DNA of 64,000 nucleotides from contig CM041089.1 of NCBI GenBank assembly GCA_023079485.1, positions 16,137,660 through 16,201,659 on the forward strand, written 5' to 3'. Positions 1-13,394 of the stretch are shown piece by piece (the stretch's first letter is position 1; the number at the start of each line of letters is the position of its first letter). Under the pieces are notes generated by a model. The model was not told where the DNA came from. It made no database searches and saw only the letters and a program-made list of their open reading frames with translations. Position numbers and translations under genes: made by a program. The stretch is from Archilochus colubris (Eukaryota > Chordata > Aves > Apodiformes > Trochilidae).

Positions 1-1802
1 TGTGGGGTCTCTCACACTGAAAACATCACTTTGGGCTTTATGCACCTGATCTTTACATCCCCACCTAAGACAAGCATAGATGATCTGGAATAATTGTCCA
101 TTTTAGGCTTTCCTCAACTTCCCCTGGGGTGTCTGAAATGGGCTCAGATAATGCTTGTCTGAGCAAGTGCTGCAGTGCTTGGGTGATGGAAACTGCATGG
201 CAAATAAATAGAAGGGAAAAGATGAAAGATGCAGCTGGTATGGATGCAGAACAATAATGATAAAAACCAGGTGCAAGAAAACCATCCAAAGGAAATGTTT
301 AAATCAGACAAAGAGAAAGGCAACATTCAGATGGGCAGAAGCAGAATCAGCAGCAAACCTTTCCTAGGATCTTTTCCCTGAAGAAGAGAAGGGGAAGTTG
401 ATAGGAAGACCTAAAAGAGGATGGTTTGGTACCACAGGATGGTTTGGTACCTCTCCAGGGCACTTCCACTCAGGGTTGGCATTGCCAGGAGAAGCAGGAA
501 GAAAGCTCCCCAGGAACTGGCATCCTTAACTCTTGGAAGAGAAAAAAGATGATGTCCTTCCCAACCCAGTGAGCCAAAGCTTCTAAAAACTGAATAATGC
601 ACGCAAGCAAACACAGAAAAGCACCTTACAGCCTGTTATCATCAAACGCTGCCAAAAAAAGAGGAAAATCAAGCATTTGGTAGTGGCTCCCATCACCCAT
701 GGCAGGGTTGCTGCCTCTGTCTGTCTCTGGGCTCCTCTCAAGTGGAGGCAAGAGCAGAGGTTTCCAAATTTATGCTGCATTTTTACATCGTTTCTGCCAA
801 GCTGCTTTCACGTTATGAATTTGGTCAAATAACTGATGAGTAAACACTCTTAATGGCTTATTCAGCTCTGCCTGGTACCAGAATTAACCTCTTCCCAGTT
901 GTATGATCCTCCTGTCAGCCTTACAAGCAGCAGATTAAAGGGAACTGTTCAAACCCTAAGATCAAACAATAATTAGAAAGGAAAAACAGTCCCTGGATCA
1001 CTGCACAAACTGCAGAGTCAAGGGCAGCTACAAAGTGCAAGCCAATACCATAGCTCCCTGCTTAATTAAATTAATAACATATCCAAAGAAGCAGGCAGCA
1101 AGTTTCAGGCTTCTTAGAAGAGTAAACCAAGCAATTACAGAGAGAAACCACAGGGCAGAGTGGAAGACTGAAAAAATAGTTCATTAGTAACATTTCCTTG
1201 GTGATAAAATCCTCTTGGGGAAACACAAGGCCTCTGGATTAATGGCCCCAGGTGCTTCTTCTGAAGATACAAGGAAGAAAACAGAAAGCTAGAGAATCCC
1301 TGTAAACATTGCCTACACAATTCCAACATCCACCTAAAACCCAGTGAGCACCTGCAGGGGTAACTCCAGAGATCCACTGAATAAATTGCCAACAGAGGCA
1401 AAAACTGAGGCCAGGGATGGGAAGAGCCCAAGCAGGGGTTTGTGGAGGGCTCCGTGCCAGGCTGCCAGCCCAGCAGCATCCCCAGACCCAGGGTCTTTCT
1501 CCAGTGCTGGAAATTCTTTATACCTGCAGAGCAGTTCTTCTCAGCTCCTCACAAAGAGCCCCGAGAAGCCCAATCTCTCTGCAGCTGTTTGGGGAGCCAA
1601 GATTATTTCAACAACAACAAAAATCCCCATAGGAAGTGTAGCAGTAGCCACAGAGGCTGAAAACTCAAGATCACCTCCTAAAAAGTTAACAGAGTGTTGA
1701 AAAAAGCCTGGGCCCTGCCTTGCCATTGATCAGGCAGCTGGAAGCAGAGCCTCTGAGCCTAATGAAATTAATTCAGCTTGCTGCCTGCTGCATAAATCTT
1801 GT
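1..1802. other. Non-coding, probably tetraspanin intron
   Basis: Only short random frames are seen. The one local structure is a two-copy 18-bp direct repeat at 418-453 (AGGATGGTTTGGTACCAC, the second copy differing by one base). No exon-like tetraspanin sequence was found on the minus strand. Confidence 0.6.
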
Positions 1803-2005
1803 TGTCCTGGCTTGGGCCAGGATAAAGGGGATTTTCTGTCTTGTACTTTTGCTTTCAGCTCAGTCTCTTGTTGGAATGAACACGCAGTTTCTCAGTCAGT
1901 GCCTGCTGTGGGACTGCTAACCCTGGGTGTTTAGAGTTACTGCTGGACAATGGGCTGCAGAGCCAAGGGCACTGCTCAGCTCTGAGGAACATCTTGTGCT
2001 CTGGA
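1803..2005 (+). mobile_element. 5' fragment of an endogenous retrovirus LTR
   Basis: It begins TGTCCTGGCTTGGGCCAGGA and matches the first 203 bp of the complete LTR at 38434 with about three mismatches by eye. The match stops abruptly at 2005, so the remaining ~590 bp of the LTR are missing. No viral coding sequence is adjacent. Confidence 0.85.
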
Positions 2006-2041
2006 AAGAGAAAAGGAGGAAAGATGTGTGATGGAGGGATG

Positions 2042-2112
2042 GAGCAGGTGAGCTTTAAAGGTCCCTTCCAACCCCACACATTCTGTGGCTCAGTGCTGTG
2101 TATGTAACTCTG
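2042..2112 (+). mobile_element. CR1 LINE 3' end remnant
   Basis: The phrase GGTCCCTTCCAACCCC followed by a degenerate ATTCTGTGGCT tail is the usual CR1 3' terminus in plus orientation. Only the last ~70 bp are recognisable, and it lies just after the LTR fragment. Confidence 0.55.
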
Positions 2113-5100
2113 CATTCCAAATGTCACAGCCCCTCTGGAATCCTTTCCAGGTATAATACAGAACCAGTCTGGAATGGCTGCTATTAGAGAATGGAGGCTG
2201 CAAGGAGATGCTGTTTTCCAAAAGACTAAGACCTTGCTGAATATTTTCACATTTTATATATAAAACATTTTTTAAAATCATGTCTTCACTTTTAAGTAGA
2301 AAAGGAAATCAGGAAAATCCTACAAGTAAAGCCAGCCTAAGATTTTACTCTATTTCATTTTTATTTAATCCTCCTTCAACTTCTCAAAAAGCCATGTGAG
2401 GCAACATAAATGGGAAGTTCCCCAGGTCCTGCCATGCAGCTCAGGTGTGTGACACAAGGAAAATGCCCCCCCAGGAAAGGGGCTGAGCTCTGGGGGTGGC
2501 AGCACAAGGAAATTCAGTGATGCTGCCTGTGAGGAGGGCTGGATGGAGCTCATCAGCTTGATCTTAAAACAACTGCCTAGAAACAAGGATTTTCTTTGAT
2601 GTATCATCCCAAGTGGCTTTCTGAGAACAAAAGTCTCTATTTCCATGTCTCAGGTACTGGTTTTGAGTAGATACTAAAGGGAAATAGCTTATTTCTAATC
2701 TTTTGGGACTTCCTCAGTAATAACCTTCTCTGTTATCAAAAATAGGTTTAAATATAGTTTCCCAGGAAGCAAATAGCCTGATTTGTGAATCCCTTCCCTA
2801 ACAAGTAACCTGCCAAAAGGAAAAGGCTACGATTTTCTCTTAATATCCCTAAATACTCATATACCTTGATGTACAATTTTCCCCTTGAACAAAAGACACC
2901 AGTCCAATACATCCACCTGCAGTTCTGGAGTAATCATCACAAGTTCCATTCTGACAGATCTTAACAGTCCCACACCTGTCACATTTTATTCAAATTCCAA
3001 GTGAAATAGGACCTTGTTAGCCAAAATTGAGGACTGACTCACAACCCCCATTCATCCCACTCTCTCTCACACAGACATGAAAGCAGCAATGAAACCAGCA
3101 GCTATCCCAAACCATTCCACAGAAAATAAGAGTATGTCTGGGGTGAACTCCCAACTCTTTTTCCTCACATCTCCCTTTTCTTCAAGCCTCTGCTTTTCCA
3201 GCCCAGGACAAAGTCACCAGCAGCACTGAATTGCCATGACAAAGTTTTTGCAAACCTTTTGAAAGGCTCTGCAGATCTCAAGACACACATCTAAGATGTT
3301 TTATCACCTTGCAAAATCTCCTTACTGTGTCTTTGATGAAGCCCAGCTTTACCTTATGAATTATACCTCTTGTACACTGGGAAATATCCCCATTCCCCAG
3401 TGCCTGCACACCCCAATGAACATCCCTGCATCCTCACTAAAACCTCTCTGTGCAAAAGGCAACACTAACACCAGGATGGGGAAAACTGCATTTGGGCAGG
3501 GCTTGGAGTACCAGAGAGAGGTTCTGCTTCCTTTGGCTGTGCTGAGGCACCAGTACCAACCAGTACCAGCTGGTCTGGCAATCAGCCTGGAAGCCACAAC
3601 ACCCCCACACCTTTTTTCAGAGGTTTCTGGTCCCACAGATGCCTGGGGGCTGAGGAGGGACAAGGTCCCAGAGTCACTTTATCATCACAGCAACCCCTGC
3701 AGCAGAAACCGTAAGAAATCTGCTTGCTGGACAAGCTGGGGCTTCAAGGTTTGCATCTCATTACCCAACTCTGCCTCTGCAGCTTCCCCACTTTAAAAGG
3801 GATGTTGAGGAAAAAAGGACAAAGATTTGGCAAGTTCTGAAGAGAACAAAGGAGGGCAAAGGCACAGCCACAAAACCACAACCAAGCTAAAACTGCTCTG
3901 GGCAGCAGGGGACATGGGAGAAACCTGCCAGGGAGTCAGGAAAAGAGTTAAATTGGAGTAATGTGTCCTGTTTGGTAATTCAGTGGAAGATTTGACACCT
4001 TTACTGAGAGCCTGAAGGAGCTTCGCAGCTCCTGAGCTGTGAGGAGCTGAGATCTCTGCTGGGCTGAGCATCAGGACTGATGCCACCAAACAGCATGGGC
4101 CAGGATTCTGGGAATCCTCCTGGGAATCCTCAGCCCACAGACACTCTGTGGCCACATTTTCACTGTTACAGACACAATACAAGAGGGGGAAAAAAATCCC
4201 AATAACCCAAATCTCAACATGTGGCTGGAATAAACCAACCCAAGAACCTATCAGAGCAGTGCAAGTTAGGACAAAAGGAGATGATGCACCAAGAGGACTC
4301 ACTTGCAGTAGGCAAGGGGAAGCAATCCCAAACCTGGTACTAATGGGATCAAAAGGGACTCTGAAGCATCAAGGTCTGACTCCTGTCTTACCAACAGGAC
4401 AGAACATTTCTCCAGCTCCTCATTCACAAGTGCAGATGCTGCACCAGACTGTACACACAGTGCAACAACCTCCACTGCCTTCAACTCCCGTTTTCCTTCT
4501 TCTCCTTAATGACTTTTCATCCCACATAATGGATTATCCTACATAAAGGTGTTGCACCATTATCACTGTTGTAGCACCAAGTGTTTGTACCATCATCACT
4601 GAACTATGAGCACCCTGACATGCACATGACCTGACCAAAAGGATGCCAGGAAGGAAAGGATTTCAGGGTGTCCTTTGGATGCCAAACCCAATTTCCTTAT
4701 CCACACGAGCCCTGGGTCAAAAGCAAACCCCCCAGGGACTGTGTAAAACAGGGATGTTTACAGAAGTCATAAAAACCTTGTTAAAAACCCACCATGGTTC
4801 TGTGATGCTGTCACAGAATTCCCACCACTGACAGAAGACACGGAGCAATGGGAACCTGGAAAGGAGCAATTCCTGCTTGTAACACAATGGATGGACTCAC
4901 CCACACTTGAATTGTTTTCTTTGCACTGAGAGATCAGCCAAAACCTTTCAAGGTTGCCTTTTTTCTTCTTCCTTTTGTCTTTTTTTTTTTCTTTTTTTCT
5001 TCTTTTTTTCCCCCCTTTCTTTTTGTTTTTTTTTCTTTCACACCAGACTCCTCTTGCTACAAAGTTTGGGGGATGTGAACATCAGAAATATATTTGTACA

Positions 5101-6180
5101 CTGCAAGAGGGAAAAAGTCTCAGAGCTGACAAGCTGACACCTGCATGCAGGGCCCCTTGGTTGGGTTTTCCCTCCCTCCCAGCACTTTTCCTTTTTCTCC
5201 AAGTCTCTAACCAAATCCCACTAGGTGCAGAGGAAGGACAGCTGTCTATTTGTCTTTTTCAATAAAGCAGAAGCAGATTCTTGGCAATTTTACCAACAAA
5301 GCATCTACTAATGACTGCAAGTGAGAGCCAAGACAATAAGAAAAAAAAAAAAGCCAAGAAACCTCTCTCCCTCTGTAAGTCCTGCACAGAGGCCTCTTAA
5401 GTAGATGGTGCCCACTGGGACAGTCAGGAATGATCTCTAGGGGAAAAAAGTTCCTCCCTGAACACCTCACATGAAGGAATACACAAGCTGGGGGAGGAAA
5501 AGCACTCATCAGGAGCCAGCAGAGATTTATTGTTATGTACCAGAAACAGCATCAGCCCCAGGAAACCACCAGCATCCCAGGACCATCAGCCGAGTGCTTA
5601 CAAGCATCACAGTGGATGAGTTCTCACAGAGGAGTTTAAACAAAACACAGCTGGAGGGGAAAGGGAAGCTTCAGTAACCAGGATTTTCCTGTAAAGGATG
5701 GATTGGGGTGAAAGCATGAAGATACTTGTGAGAGGAGCAGATCATCAGTGATGGCATAAGGTGCCCAGCAGAAACATGTGCAGGCAAAGTAAGGATGCAG
5801 TAAGCCAGCAGGGATCCCTCCTCTAAGAGCCAGGGGTGAATGGAAACAGGGTCCAGCAGGAAAATCCCTTCCCAGTCTCCCCACCTTCCCAGCTGCCCCA
5901 ACACAATGGGAATGGGGCTCTGGAACTGGGAGATCAGGGAAATGAGGATGCTGAGAAAGGTCCCCCAGGGACCTGCTGAGGAAGGCTGCCAGTCCCACAG
6001 ATCAGGACTGCTGTGTCTAAAATAAAAGGGGGTGATTTCCACAGGAGATTCCCTTCTGAAGGGAACAGAGGGCCCTATATGCCAGCCCTATCCCACTGGG
6101 AATTCTGCTGCCTCCCTGGGGTCTGTCTCAGAGATGTAACCAGGCAGCTCCCAGACCTGGTACTGAGCAGTGCTGGTCAT
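2113..6180. other. Non-coding, probably intron; contains a long pyrimidine tract
   Basis: No supported exon. A C/T-rich block at about 4957-5037 is almost pure pyrimidine on the plus strand. An A run lies at 5341-5352. Open frames across these tracts are low-complexity Phe-rich or Lys-rich artefacts. Confidence 0.55.
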
Positions 6181-6362
6181 GCAGGTGGGGGAACCACCAT
6201 CCCTGGAGGTATTTAAAGAAAGGGCAGATGAGGAACTTCAGCTCATGCTGTGGTGGGGTGGTGATTTTTTAAATTATTTTCTTTTTTCCCCTGGACTGAG
6301 GTTGGAAACATTGACCTTCAAGGGCTTTTCCAACCATGAAAATTATTTGATTCAGTGGAGAT
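6180..6362 (+). mobile_element. Old CR1 LINE 3' remnant
   Basis: It has the CR1 order of phrases in diverged form: an accatccctggaggt motif, tatttaaag, a purine-rich middle, then ccttcaagggcttttccaacc and a decayed tail. Orientation is plus. It is clearly older than the 7.8-kb copy. Confidence 0.6.
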
Positions 6363-7778
6363 GATCTGGATTTAGAGGCATCATTAAGGGTACAGCCCAA
6401 AGGGACCCCAAGAATCAGAGGACACAAGAGCTGCTGCTGAATTGTACTGAAAATACTCTTGAACAAAGAGAGGTGCAGTGTCCAAAGAAAGAACAGAGAG
6501 GGCTAAAAGAGCAGCCTGGAAAAGCAAGGAGAAAAAAACCCAAACAACAAACCACCAAACAGTCTGTGTACAAAAACTTCCAAGGCTAAGTCCTTCTGGT
6601 CCTTGCACATCAACCTTCTGTCTCACTCAAACTATTTCCTGTCTGTGGCATCTTCAGTGCCAGGCTCAGCTGAATCACATTAAATTACAAGACTCTGGAT
6701 GCATTCACACTTAAAGCTGGTTGGGAGGGATTTTGGAGGGTGTTATTTTTCCTGTTGAAGACAGATTTAAGATGTGTTACAGCACGACAGTCTAATTACA
6801 GGCTGCAATTTCAACTTCATTTACTTCTGTTGCATCTTGTGATAACTTCACATTTCCTGAAGAGACAATTACAGGACAGCAGGAAGAAATACAATTTACT
6901 GTCTCCAATTTGCATGAATATGCAGAATTCATTTCATCCAACTCCACATTTCATTTTGGACCTAACTGTACACTATAAATTCCAGAGAGAAGTGTCTGGT
7001 TTATTTTATATTGATAATATATACTATTCATATAGCATCTTTGCTATAGCCTTGCTACCTTAGCCAGAAGTTAGGTTCTCAATAAATAAATCACACAGTG
7101 GTATTAATAGCTGTCACATCTGAAACAGCAGTGCCTGGAGACAAACTCAGAGTGGGATTTTATTCTTCTAGATACTCTGTGGATGTAGAGTTGCAAACAA
7201 CCCCCTGGCCAAAAGGTTCATATTCTAAAATAAAGTCCCAAAGTGGGTGAAAAGGATCTGATACCCAGGCAGAGTGAACTGGGAGGTGACACAGGGCACG
7301 TTGTGGCAGTCACCCTGACTTTGATCAGGATGAGAAATCATCTGCAAGGAAGCACTGAATAGAGCTCAAAAATCTTCCAGCCAAGATATGGAGGAGGAGG
7401 AGGAATAAAAATGGAAATTTCCTCATCTACCTTTGGTACCTCTGTCTAGTTCAAAGGTCTGGCTGCAGCAGACTCAGGATGGCACTGGCACTGACCAGAG
7501 CAGGGGAATAGTGGCTGCAGCCATTTCATTCATTGCCTTCAAAAGGGCAGTTTCTTCACACCATATCCCCCTTTTCATCCACTGACGAGTTTCCTAAGTT
7601 TTTGGTACCTCCAGTAAGTCTGAATGAGGTTCAGTGGATATACGTGACAAAAGAGATTAGTAGGAAAGGTGCTTGGCAGAGCTCATGGCCAAAAAGTGTC
7701 TGAATGTGTTAGGAAAGGCACCTGAATCAAAGAATAGACTGTTGTGAGTGCCAGGAGCAGAAACTGGCCCTCAGCAAG
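6363..7778. other. Non-coding, AT-rich stretch
   Basis: No exon or repeat was identified with confidence. Positions 6740-7060 are AT-rich and contain an octamer-like ATTTGCAT near 6909 and TAATTACAGG motifs, which could be non-coding regulatory sequence; this is only a suggestion. Confidence 0.4.
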
Positions 7779-8442
7779 CATAGAATCATGGAATGGGCTG
7801 GGTTGGAAGGGACCTCAGAGATCACCAAGTCCAACCCTTGATCCACTCCCCCCGTGGTTCCCAGCCCATGGCACTCAGTGCCACATCCAGGCTCTTTGGA
7901 AAGATCTCCAGACACGGAGAATCCACTACTTCCCTGGGCAGCCCATTCCAATGCCTGATCACCCTCTCCAGAAAGAAATTCTTTCTCATCTCCAACCTAA
8001 ACCTCCCCTGGCACAACTTGAGACCCTTGTGCCCTCTTGTCTTGCTGAGAGTTGCCTGGGAAAAGAGCCCAACCCCCCCCTGGCTCCAACCTCCTTTCAG
8101 GGAGTTGGAGAGAGTGATGAGGTCTCCCCTGAGCCTCCTCTTCTCCAGCCTCAACACCCCCAGCTCCCTCAGCCCTTCCTCACAGCAATTCTGCTGGATC
8201 CCTTCACAGCCTCCTTGCTCTTCTCTGGACCTGCTCCAGCACCTCAATCTCCTTCCTGAGCTGAGGGGCCCAGAACTGGACACAGGACTCAAGCTGTGGC
8301 CTCACCAGGGCTGAGCACAGGGGCAGAATCCCTTCCCTGGACCTGCTGGCCACGCTGTTCCTGAGCCAGCCCAGGATGCCATTGGCCTTCTTGGCCACCT
8401 GGGCACACTGCTGCCTCCTCTTCAGCTTCCTGGCAATCCAGA
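7779..8442 (-). mobile_element. CR1 LINE, 5'-truncated, young subfamily
   Basis: The plus strand opens with the CR1 tail (ATAGAATCATGGAATGGG), so the element points left. Its minus frames give the C-terminal part of CR1 ORF2: [27 protein letters not shown] and RRARRL, then in another frame [15 protein letters not shown] and [15 protein letters not shown]. These lie downstream of the reverse-transcriptase core, which is absent. The frame is broken between the two parts. The 5' end is at about 8442, as expected for incomplete reverse transcription. Confidence 0.93.
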
Positions 8443-11400
8443 AAGTTTAAGGTGGGATCCTATTATGGAGCTATCTGTACAATTACAGCAACTTCTTTTC
8501 TCAGCTGCTAAGAGCCTTCTGAACCTGGTTTCTGAAGGAAAATGACAAAACTGAGCAGTGTTAGCTGAGCATCCCATCAAGAGCCTGGGAGTCTGCCTGC
8601 ACCCTTCCGAAGTCCTTCACTCCCCAAGGATTCAGCAGGAAGCTGGCACTCAGGCACCAAATGGAGCCTTTAGCAATGGCTTCACTGGGAGGGGAGGCTC
8701 CAGATCCTCACCTGGAGGAAAGGCTCCAGCATGATCCCTATGGACATCAGCATCCACCCAGGAAAAGGACCACAGGGAAGGCACCACCACAGAAAAGCTC
8801 TACATGGTGCCCATGCAAACCAGACATCAGGTTATAGAACCCAGGAGGTTCTGCTTCTCAGGGAAATGCAATTTATTTTTTTTTTTTTTCAGTCTTTAAT
8901 TCCCACATCAAATGATTCTCCTTTCTTTCAGAACAATGCTCCCTGAAAATACATCCTCAGAGAGCCCTTACAGAGTCAGAAACAAGGAGAAGATGTCAGC
9001 CAGGCTGAGCAGTTCCTGGAGGAGACAAGGAACAAAGGGGAAGCTGAGACTTGGAGGAAGCTGGGAAAAAAATGACATTCTGAGGTCAAGTCCTGTTTTA
9101 ATTAGACAGAAGGAAAAGTCTGTATTGCTCCTTCATCAAATCTTTGTTTGTGACTGATTATCCAGGTGTTATACAGATGCAAACACACTGCCTGAACTAT
9201 TTACAACCCAACTTTTCCACCCAAGTGATGGGCAGGGAGCAGGCAGCAGCATCATGGGCTGGGAGGCAGCATTGCCCAGGAGAGGACATGGACCAAAACC
9301 AAGCATCAGATGCTGGGCTTGCTCTTGAAATAAATGCCTTACTGCTCTGCTGGTCAGGTTTTTCCACCAAGTTAAGACTGAAACTATAAAATGACTGCTG
9401 TCCCCAGCCACAACCAATCTGCCAAGTTTTTGGCTGGTTTAGCCATTCAGCTGAATGATGGAGGATGCAGATGAAGGACAAGGTATCCAACTCACCAACA
9501 TCAATTGCTTCTTTCACAGAATTCCCCAGCTCTCAGAACAGGCTCAGCTCTCAGCTCCACTAATATCAGATGGTTCCCAGATGAGGCACAAACAACTGAA
9601 GAGAAACCCCTCTGCCTCCACCCTCTGGTCAAATTTGGCCAGAACCACCCAAAGACCCACTTGCATTTTCAGATCAAGCTGTTTTGTTTTTTTTTTCCAA
9701 TTGCCTTGCACACTCAGTCTTCCAGATACTATAAATATGAATAAATATATATATATTATAGATATACTAAATATTTGCCCAGTTCTCACAATACAAACCT
9801 ATGCCACTGAAGTTGAAGTGCAAAGGAAGGAAAATTATGCCAGTAGTGAGGGATTTCTTATTTTCATTACTTCTTCTTTTCAATTACATCCAAGTGATAA
9901 AGATGGAATGGTGGCAGTGTCACTGGTGCCCCAGTGCTCATTTGGGCTTCCCAAACTGGGCTCCCCAAACCATCAATGGCAGCAAAGCCATTGGAGCAGC
10001 AGACCCACAGCTCAGCCCTGGAATTAATTTAAATAGGTTTTTCTCACACAGATCCTACCTGCCACTTCCTTGGCTCTCTGTTTCCACACCTTTCAAGTCT
10101 GCACTTTGTGTCTCCACCATCCTGAGAATCTGGCTGCATCAGCTGGGAGTTTTATTTGGACCAAACATATCCAAGTGCTTTCCCCCATCTCTCTAGGCAG
10201 GGAGGCAGAGAGCAGAGCTGCCAGCTCCCAGGGTTTCAAAGCTACAGGAGATGATTCCCCTGGCTCTTTGGGAGCCTGCTCACTGGCATCAACCCTTCCA
10301 TGGAATTCTGAAGACTTTGACTTCTTTAAAAGCTTCAGTGTGTCTTTTAGAATGAAGAAGACACATGCATAGAAATTATTAATGGTAAGTTGGATAAGTA
10401 ACAAACTCCCTTTCTTTTTGTTGCTGTCTGCTCTCTGTAACTACTCTTCTAACAACAGCATTTTGCAAATTCTGTGCTTTACTGAATGTCTCTGTTGGTT
10501 AAAGCATCACCCGAAAGGTCTGGTTAAGGTATTCTGTTATGTGGTGGGCAAATCAGTACCAGCCCAGCTAGGACTGGGAGCACTGGATCTCTTAGGGAAA
10601 ACAAGAGCCATTGGAAACACAAGTACAGTTCTGTGCATTTCCTTTTTTGAGTCCTGAAGCTTTGGGAGAAGTCAAAGGAAGCTGGAATAAGCAGTGGGGT
10701 AAGCCAAGGGGGATGAAGGAGATGACATTTTTCTTTCCTTAGGGTATCTCCTAAGACCTGTCAGAGTGCCACCTTTTTCAACAACAAAGCTAAACAAGAA
10801 AATTGTTCGTTTTACTGTCATAAAGAAATCCTGGATGTTTTGAATAAAGAAAGTGGAAAATAAATGTTATTCCTTGAGTATTTCCCAGTGAAATACAAAG
10901 ATCTCATTATGAAATAAAAAAACCATTCTGGTTTGCAGTCATCTGAGGGGATCTTTAGTCTCAAGGGCTCAGCAATTCAACAGAGGGAAATCAAAGCCCA
11001 TAAAAATGAATGAAGTCAGGCAAGTATTTTGTAGCAGGTGACAGAAGTTATTTTGGGAGCTTACAAACCAGGGCAGTGATGCAATGACAGCTCCTCTGCA
11101 CCTGGCAGGATTCCAGGGAATGGCCTCTGAATGGCAATTCCCAGCCAGAACTGAGGTTCTCTCCCTGTTCCAGCACCTCAATACCCCAGAGGAACTCCAA
11201 ATGCACCAGAAGCACTTTGTGCAGGGATCATGGGGGAGAAAAGAGCTATTCTTAGCCTGTCAGGTTTTTCTCTCTCCATTAAGAGCTGCTGGTCTGCTGT
11301 ACCAAGAGACTGATCCAGCACCCCCACTCACAGCCTCTGACACTGGTGAGGGAGCTTTGTGTTCCCTTCAGCTGGCAGAAAGGGGAGAGATTTGTTTTCA

Positions 11401-13394
11401 CAGTTATATGACAGCTTTTAAAAATTTTACAGCACAAGCACAGCACCTAATCCAATAAAACTTGCCAGGAACATTTATAATCAAGGCCTCCGAGATTTTG
11501 CTTCCCATAAATTCACCAGAGTTAGAAAAAGGGCTTCTCCTCAAAAATGCAGCGTCCACCAGGGTTGCATAGGCTGAAGATTATTTTTTCTCCTTTGCTC
11601 TGGGAAAGATTGCTGAAAGAGGCTGTAGGGATGCCCAAAATGGAATGGTATTAAGGAACAGGAACAGGGAGGAGAAAATTACAACATGGTTTCTGAAAGA
11701 AAACAAAGGATTTGCTCAAAAGAGAACAAAAAAAGCAGGAACAATCTATAGTAGCCATTTAATTGATTTCATGCAATGCCTGCTCTCTGGACATGACAGG
11801 AACTGCAGGTTTGATTTGGAGGTCAAAGCATGAAACAAACAATTCTCCTCCTACTTCCTCTCATCTGGCACCAACCCCTCACCTAGAGAAGGGTGGAGAG
11901 ACTAAAACTTGGGTGAGCATGTTTGCAAAGAGCAATCCTCTCTTCTTGCAGAGAGGCTTCTGCTTTCATTCCAAGCAAACCCTGACAGATAACTGACAAC
12001 AACTTTAAAAGCAAAACAGCAACATCATCAACCTGTCATCATTCCAAGGATCACTAGAACTGGCAATTTTTTTGCAATTTTTTTCTGCTTTTACTAAAGA
12101 TAGGGCAGCTTAAGCCAGTACTTTTTACAATAATCTCTTTTTAGTTACTTTCTCCACAGTGATAAGGTGAAGAGCTGCATCTCCTCTAAGTACCTGCTGT
12201 GCAAACCTCATTTGGACACGGCCATCATCCATCACTCCTGCTGTGCAGGTAGCATGTGAGAGGCAAACAAAACAGAATTTGTGCTGCAATATTCCACACC
12301 ACCCACTCCTCCTGCTCATGTTCACAAAGATCCCAATTGCCATTTGGTTATTCTCTCTTTGGGACCCCTGTCTTTTCCTCCCCCTCCAAGCATTTGAGAA
12401 CAGCTTTGATGCTTTCAGGGGAAAGACAAAAACCTTTCCTCCTCTCTCAAAGGATTAAGGCTTTCTTACTGAAAAGCATGCCAAAGATATATTATTATAT
12501 GCCATTCTGTGTTTGTAAGGCACATACATTACTTGCAGCAGTACCTCACACACCTCAGTGAGAGATGAGAAGTGCAAAAGGAATCAGCAAGCAGTGAGCA
12601 TCCTCATGGCAGTGCCATGCAGAGTCCTGAAAAGAGCTCCTAATGCCAGCTTCCTATTGCATTTCTCTAGCACACACTCCAGCCAGCTGCCTCTGCTGTC
12701 ATCTTGACCAGGGCAGTACAAGGCTTAGAAAAGCAAGAAAGACAGTACTTGGGTTTTTTTAAGACAGGTCAGGAGAAAACTGCAGTAACTATTGGACAGT
12801 ATTTAGGAATGCAGAAGCAACCAGAGTGGGATTTGAAGGACAGACTGCAGTCTTACCAAACACTCTTTTTACCAGCATGTCCTGGTTAGTCCTGTGCCCA
12901 TACAGTGTATTTCCACTGGTGTGTAAAGACTCCTTGGAATGGGTCAGCAGAAGCTACCAGCACTACAGCGTGTTTAACCAGCTCTATACAGACAGGAGAA
13001 GAGCTCTTTCCAGCTCACAGCCCTCCCTGTAGCTCCAGGACAATTTGTGAGCTACAATCACCAGCAAGGACACAGCAGCCTCTCACTGCAAACACACACC
13101 CTCTCCTCCTTAAATATCAGGCCAGGAGTGCTGTCACTTCACAGCCCCTCCTCTTTCCCTCAGCATCTTAATGAAACACTCAGGAAGAAGGAGGTATTGA
13201 ACAAGGCACTTAAAGGCACCTCCTGAGGATGCTGTGACAGACCCTCCCACACAGGAATCCTGACAGGACACTGAACCAGGAATCACTTCCTACCCTGGCA
13301 ATCATGCTGCTCCTTTTTTACAGGACAATCAGCAGTTGTAACCTGGACCCCTCCACACAAAGAGCTTCTTTAAGTCTCTATCTGCAGCCTGTGC
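8443..13394. other. Non-coding, probably tetraspanin intron
   Basis: No supported exon on either strand. It includes a T run at 8874-8890, a TATA-type dinucleotide tract at about 9740-9772 and ordinary AT-rich DNA. I looked for a second tetraspanin exon (the conserved GGCG...GIW region) on the minus strand and did not find it. Confidence 0.55.

Noticed and set aside
4907..5265. Phe/Leu-rich plus-strand frames that look like membrane segments
   Set aside because: They arise from the T-rich pyrimidine tract.
7744..8314. Two plus-strand frames of ~170 codons over the CR1 element
   Set aside because: They are antisense to CR1 ORF2; the same false frames recur at the other CR1 copies (22.3, 24.4 and 62.4 kb).
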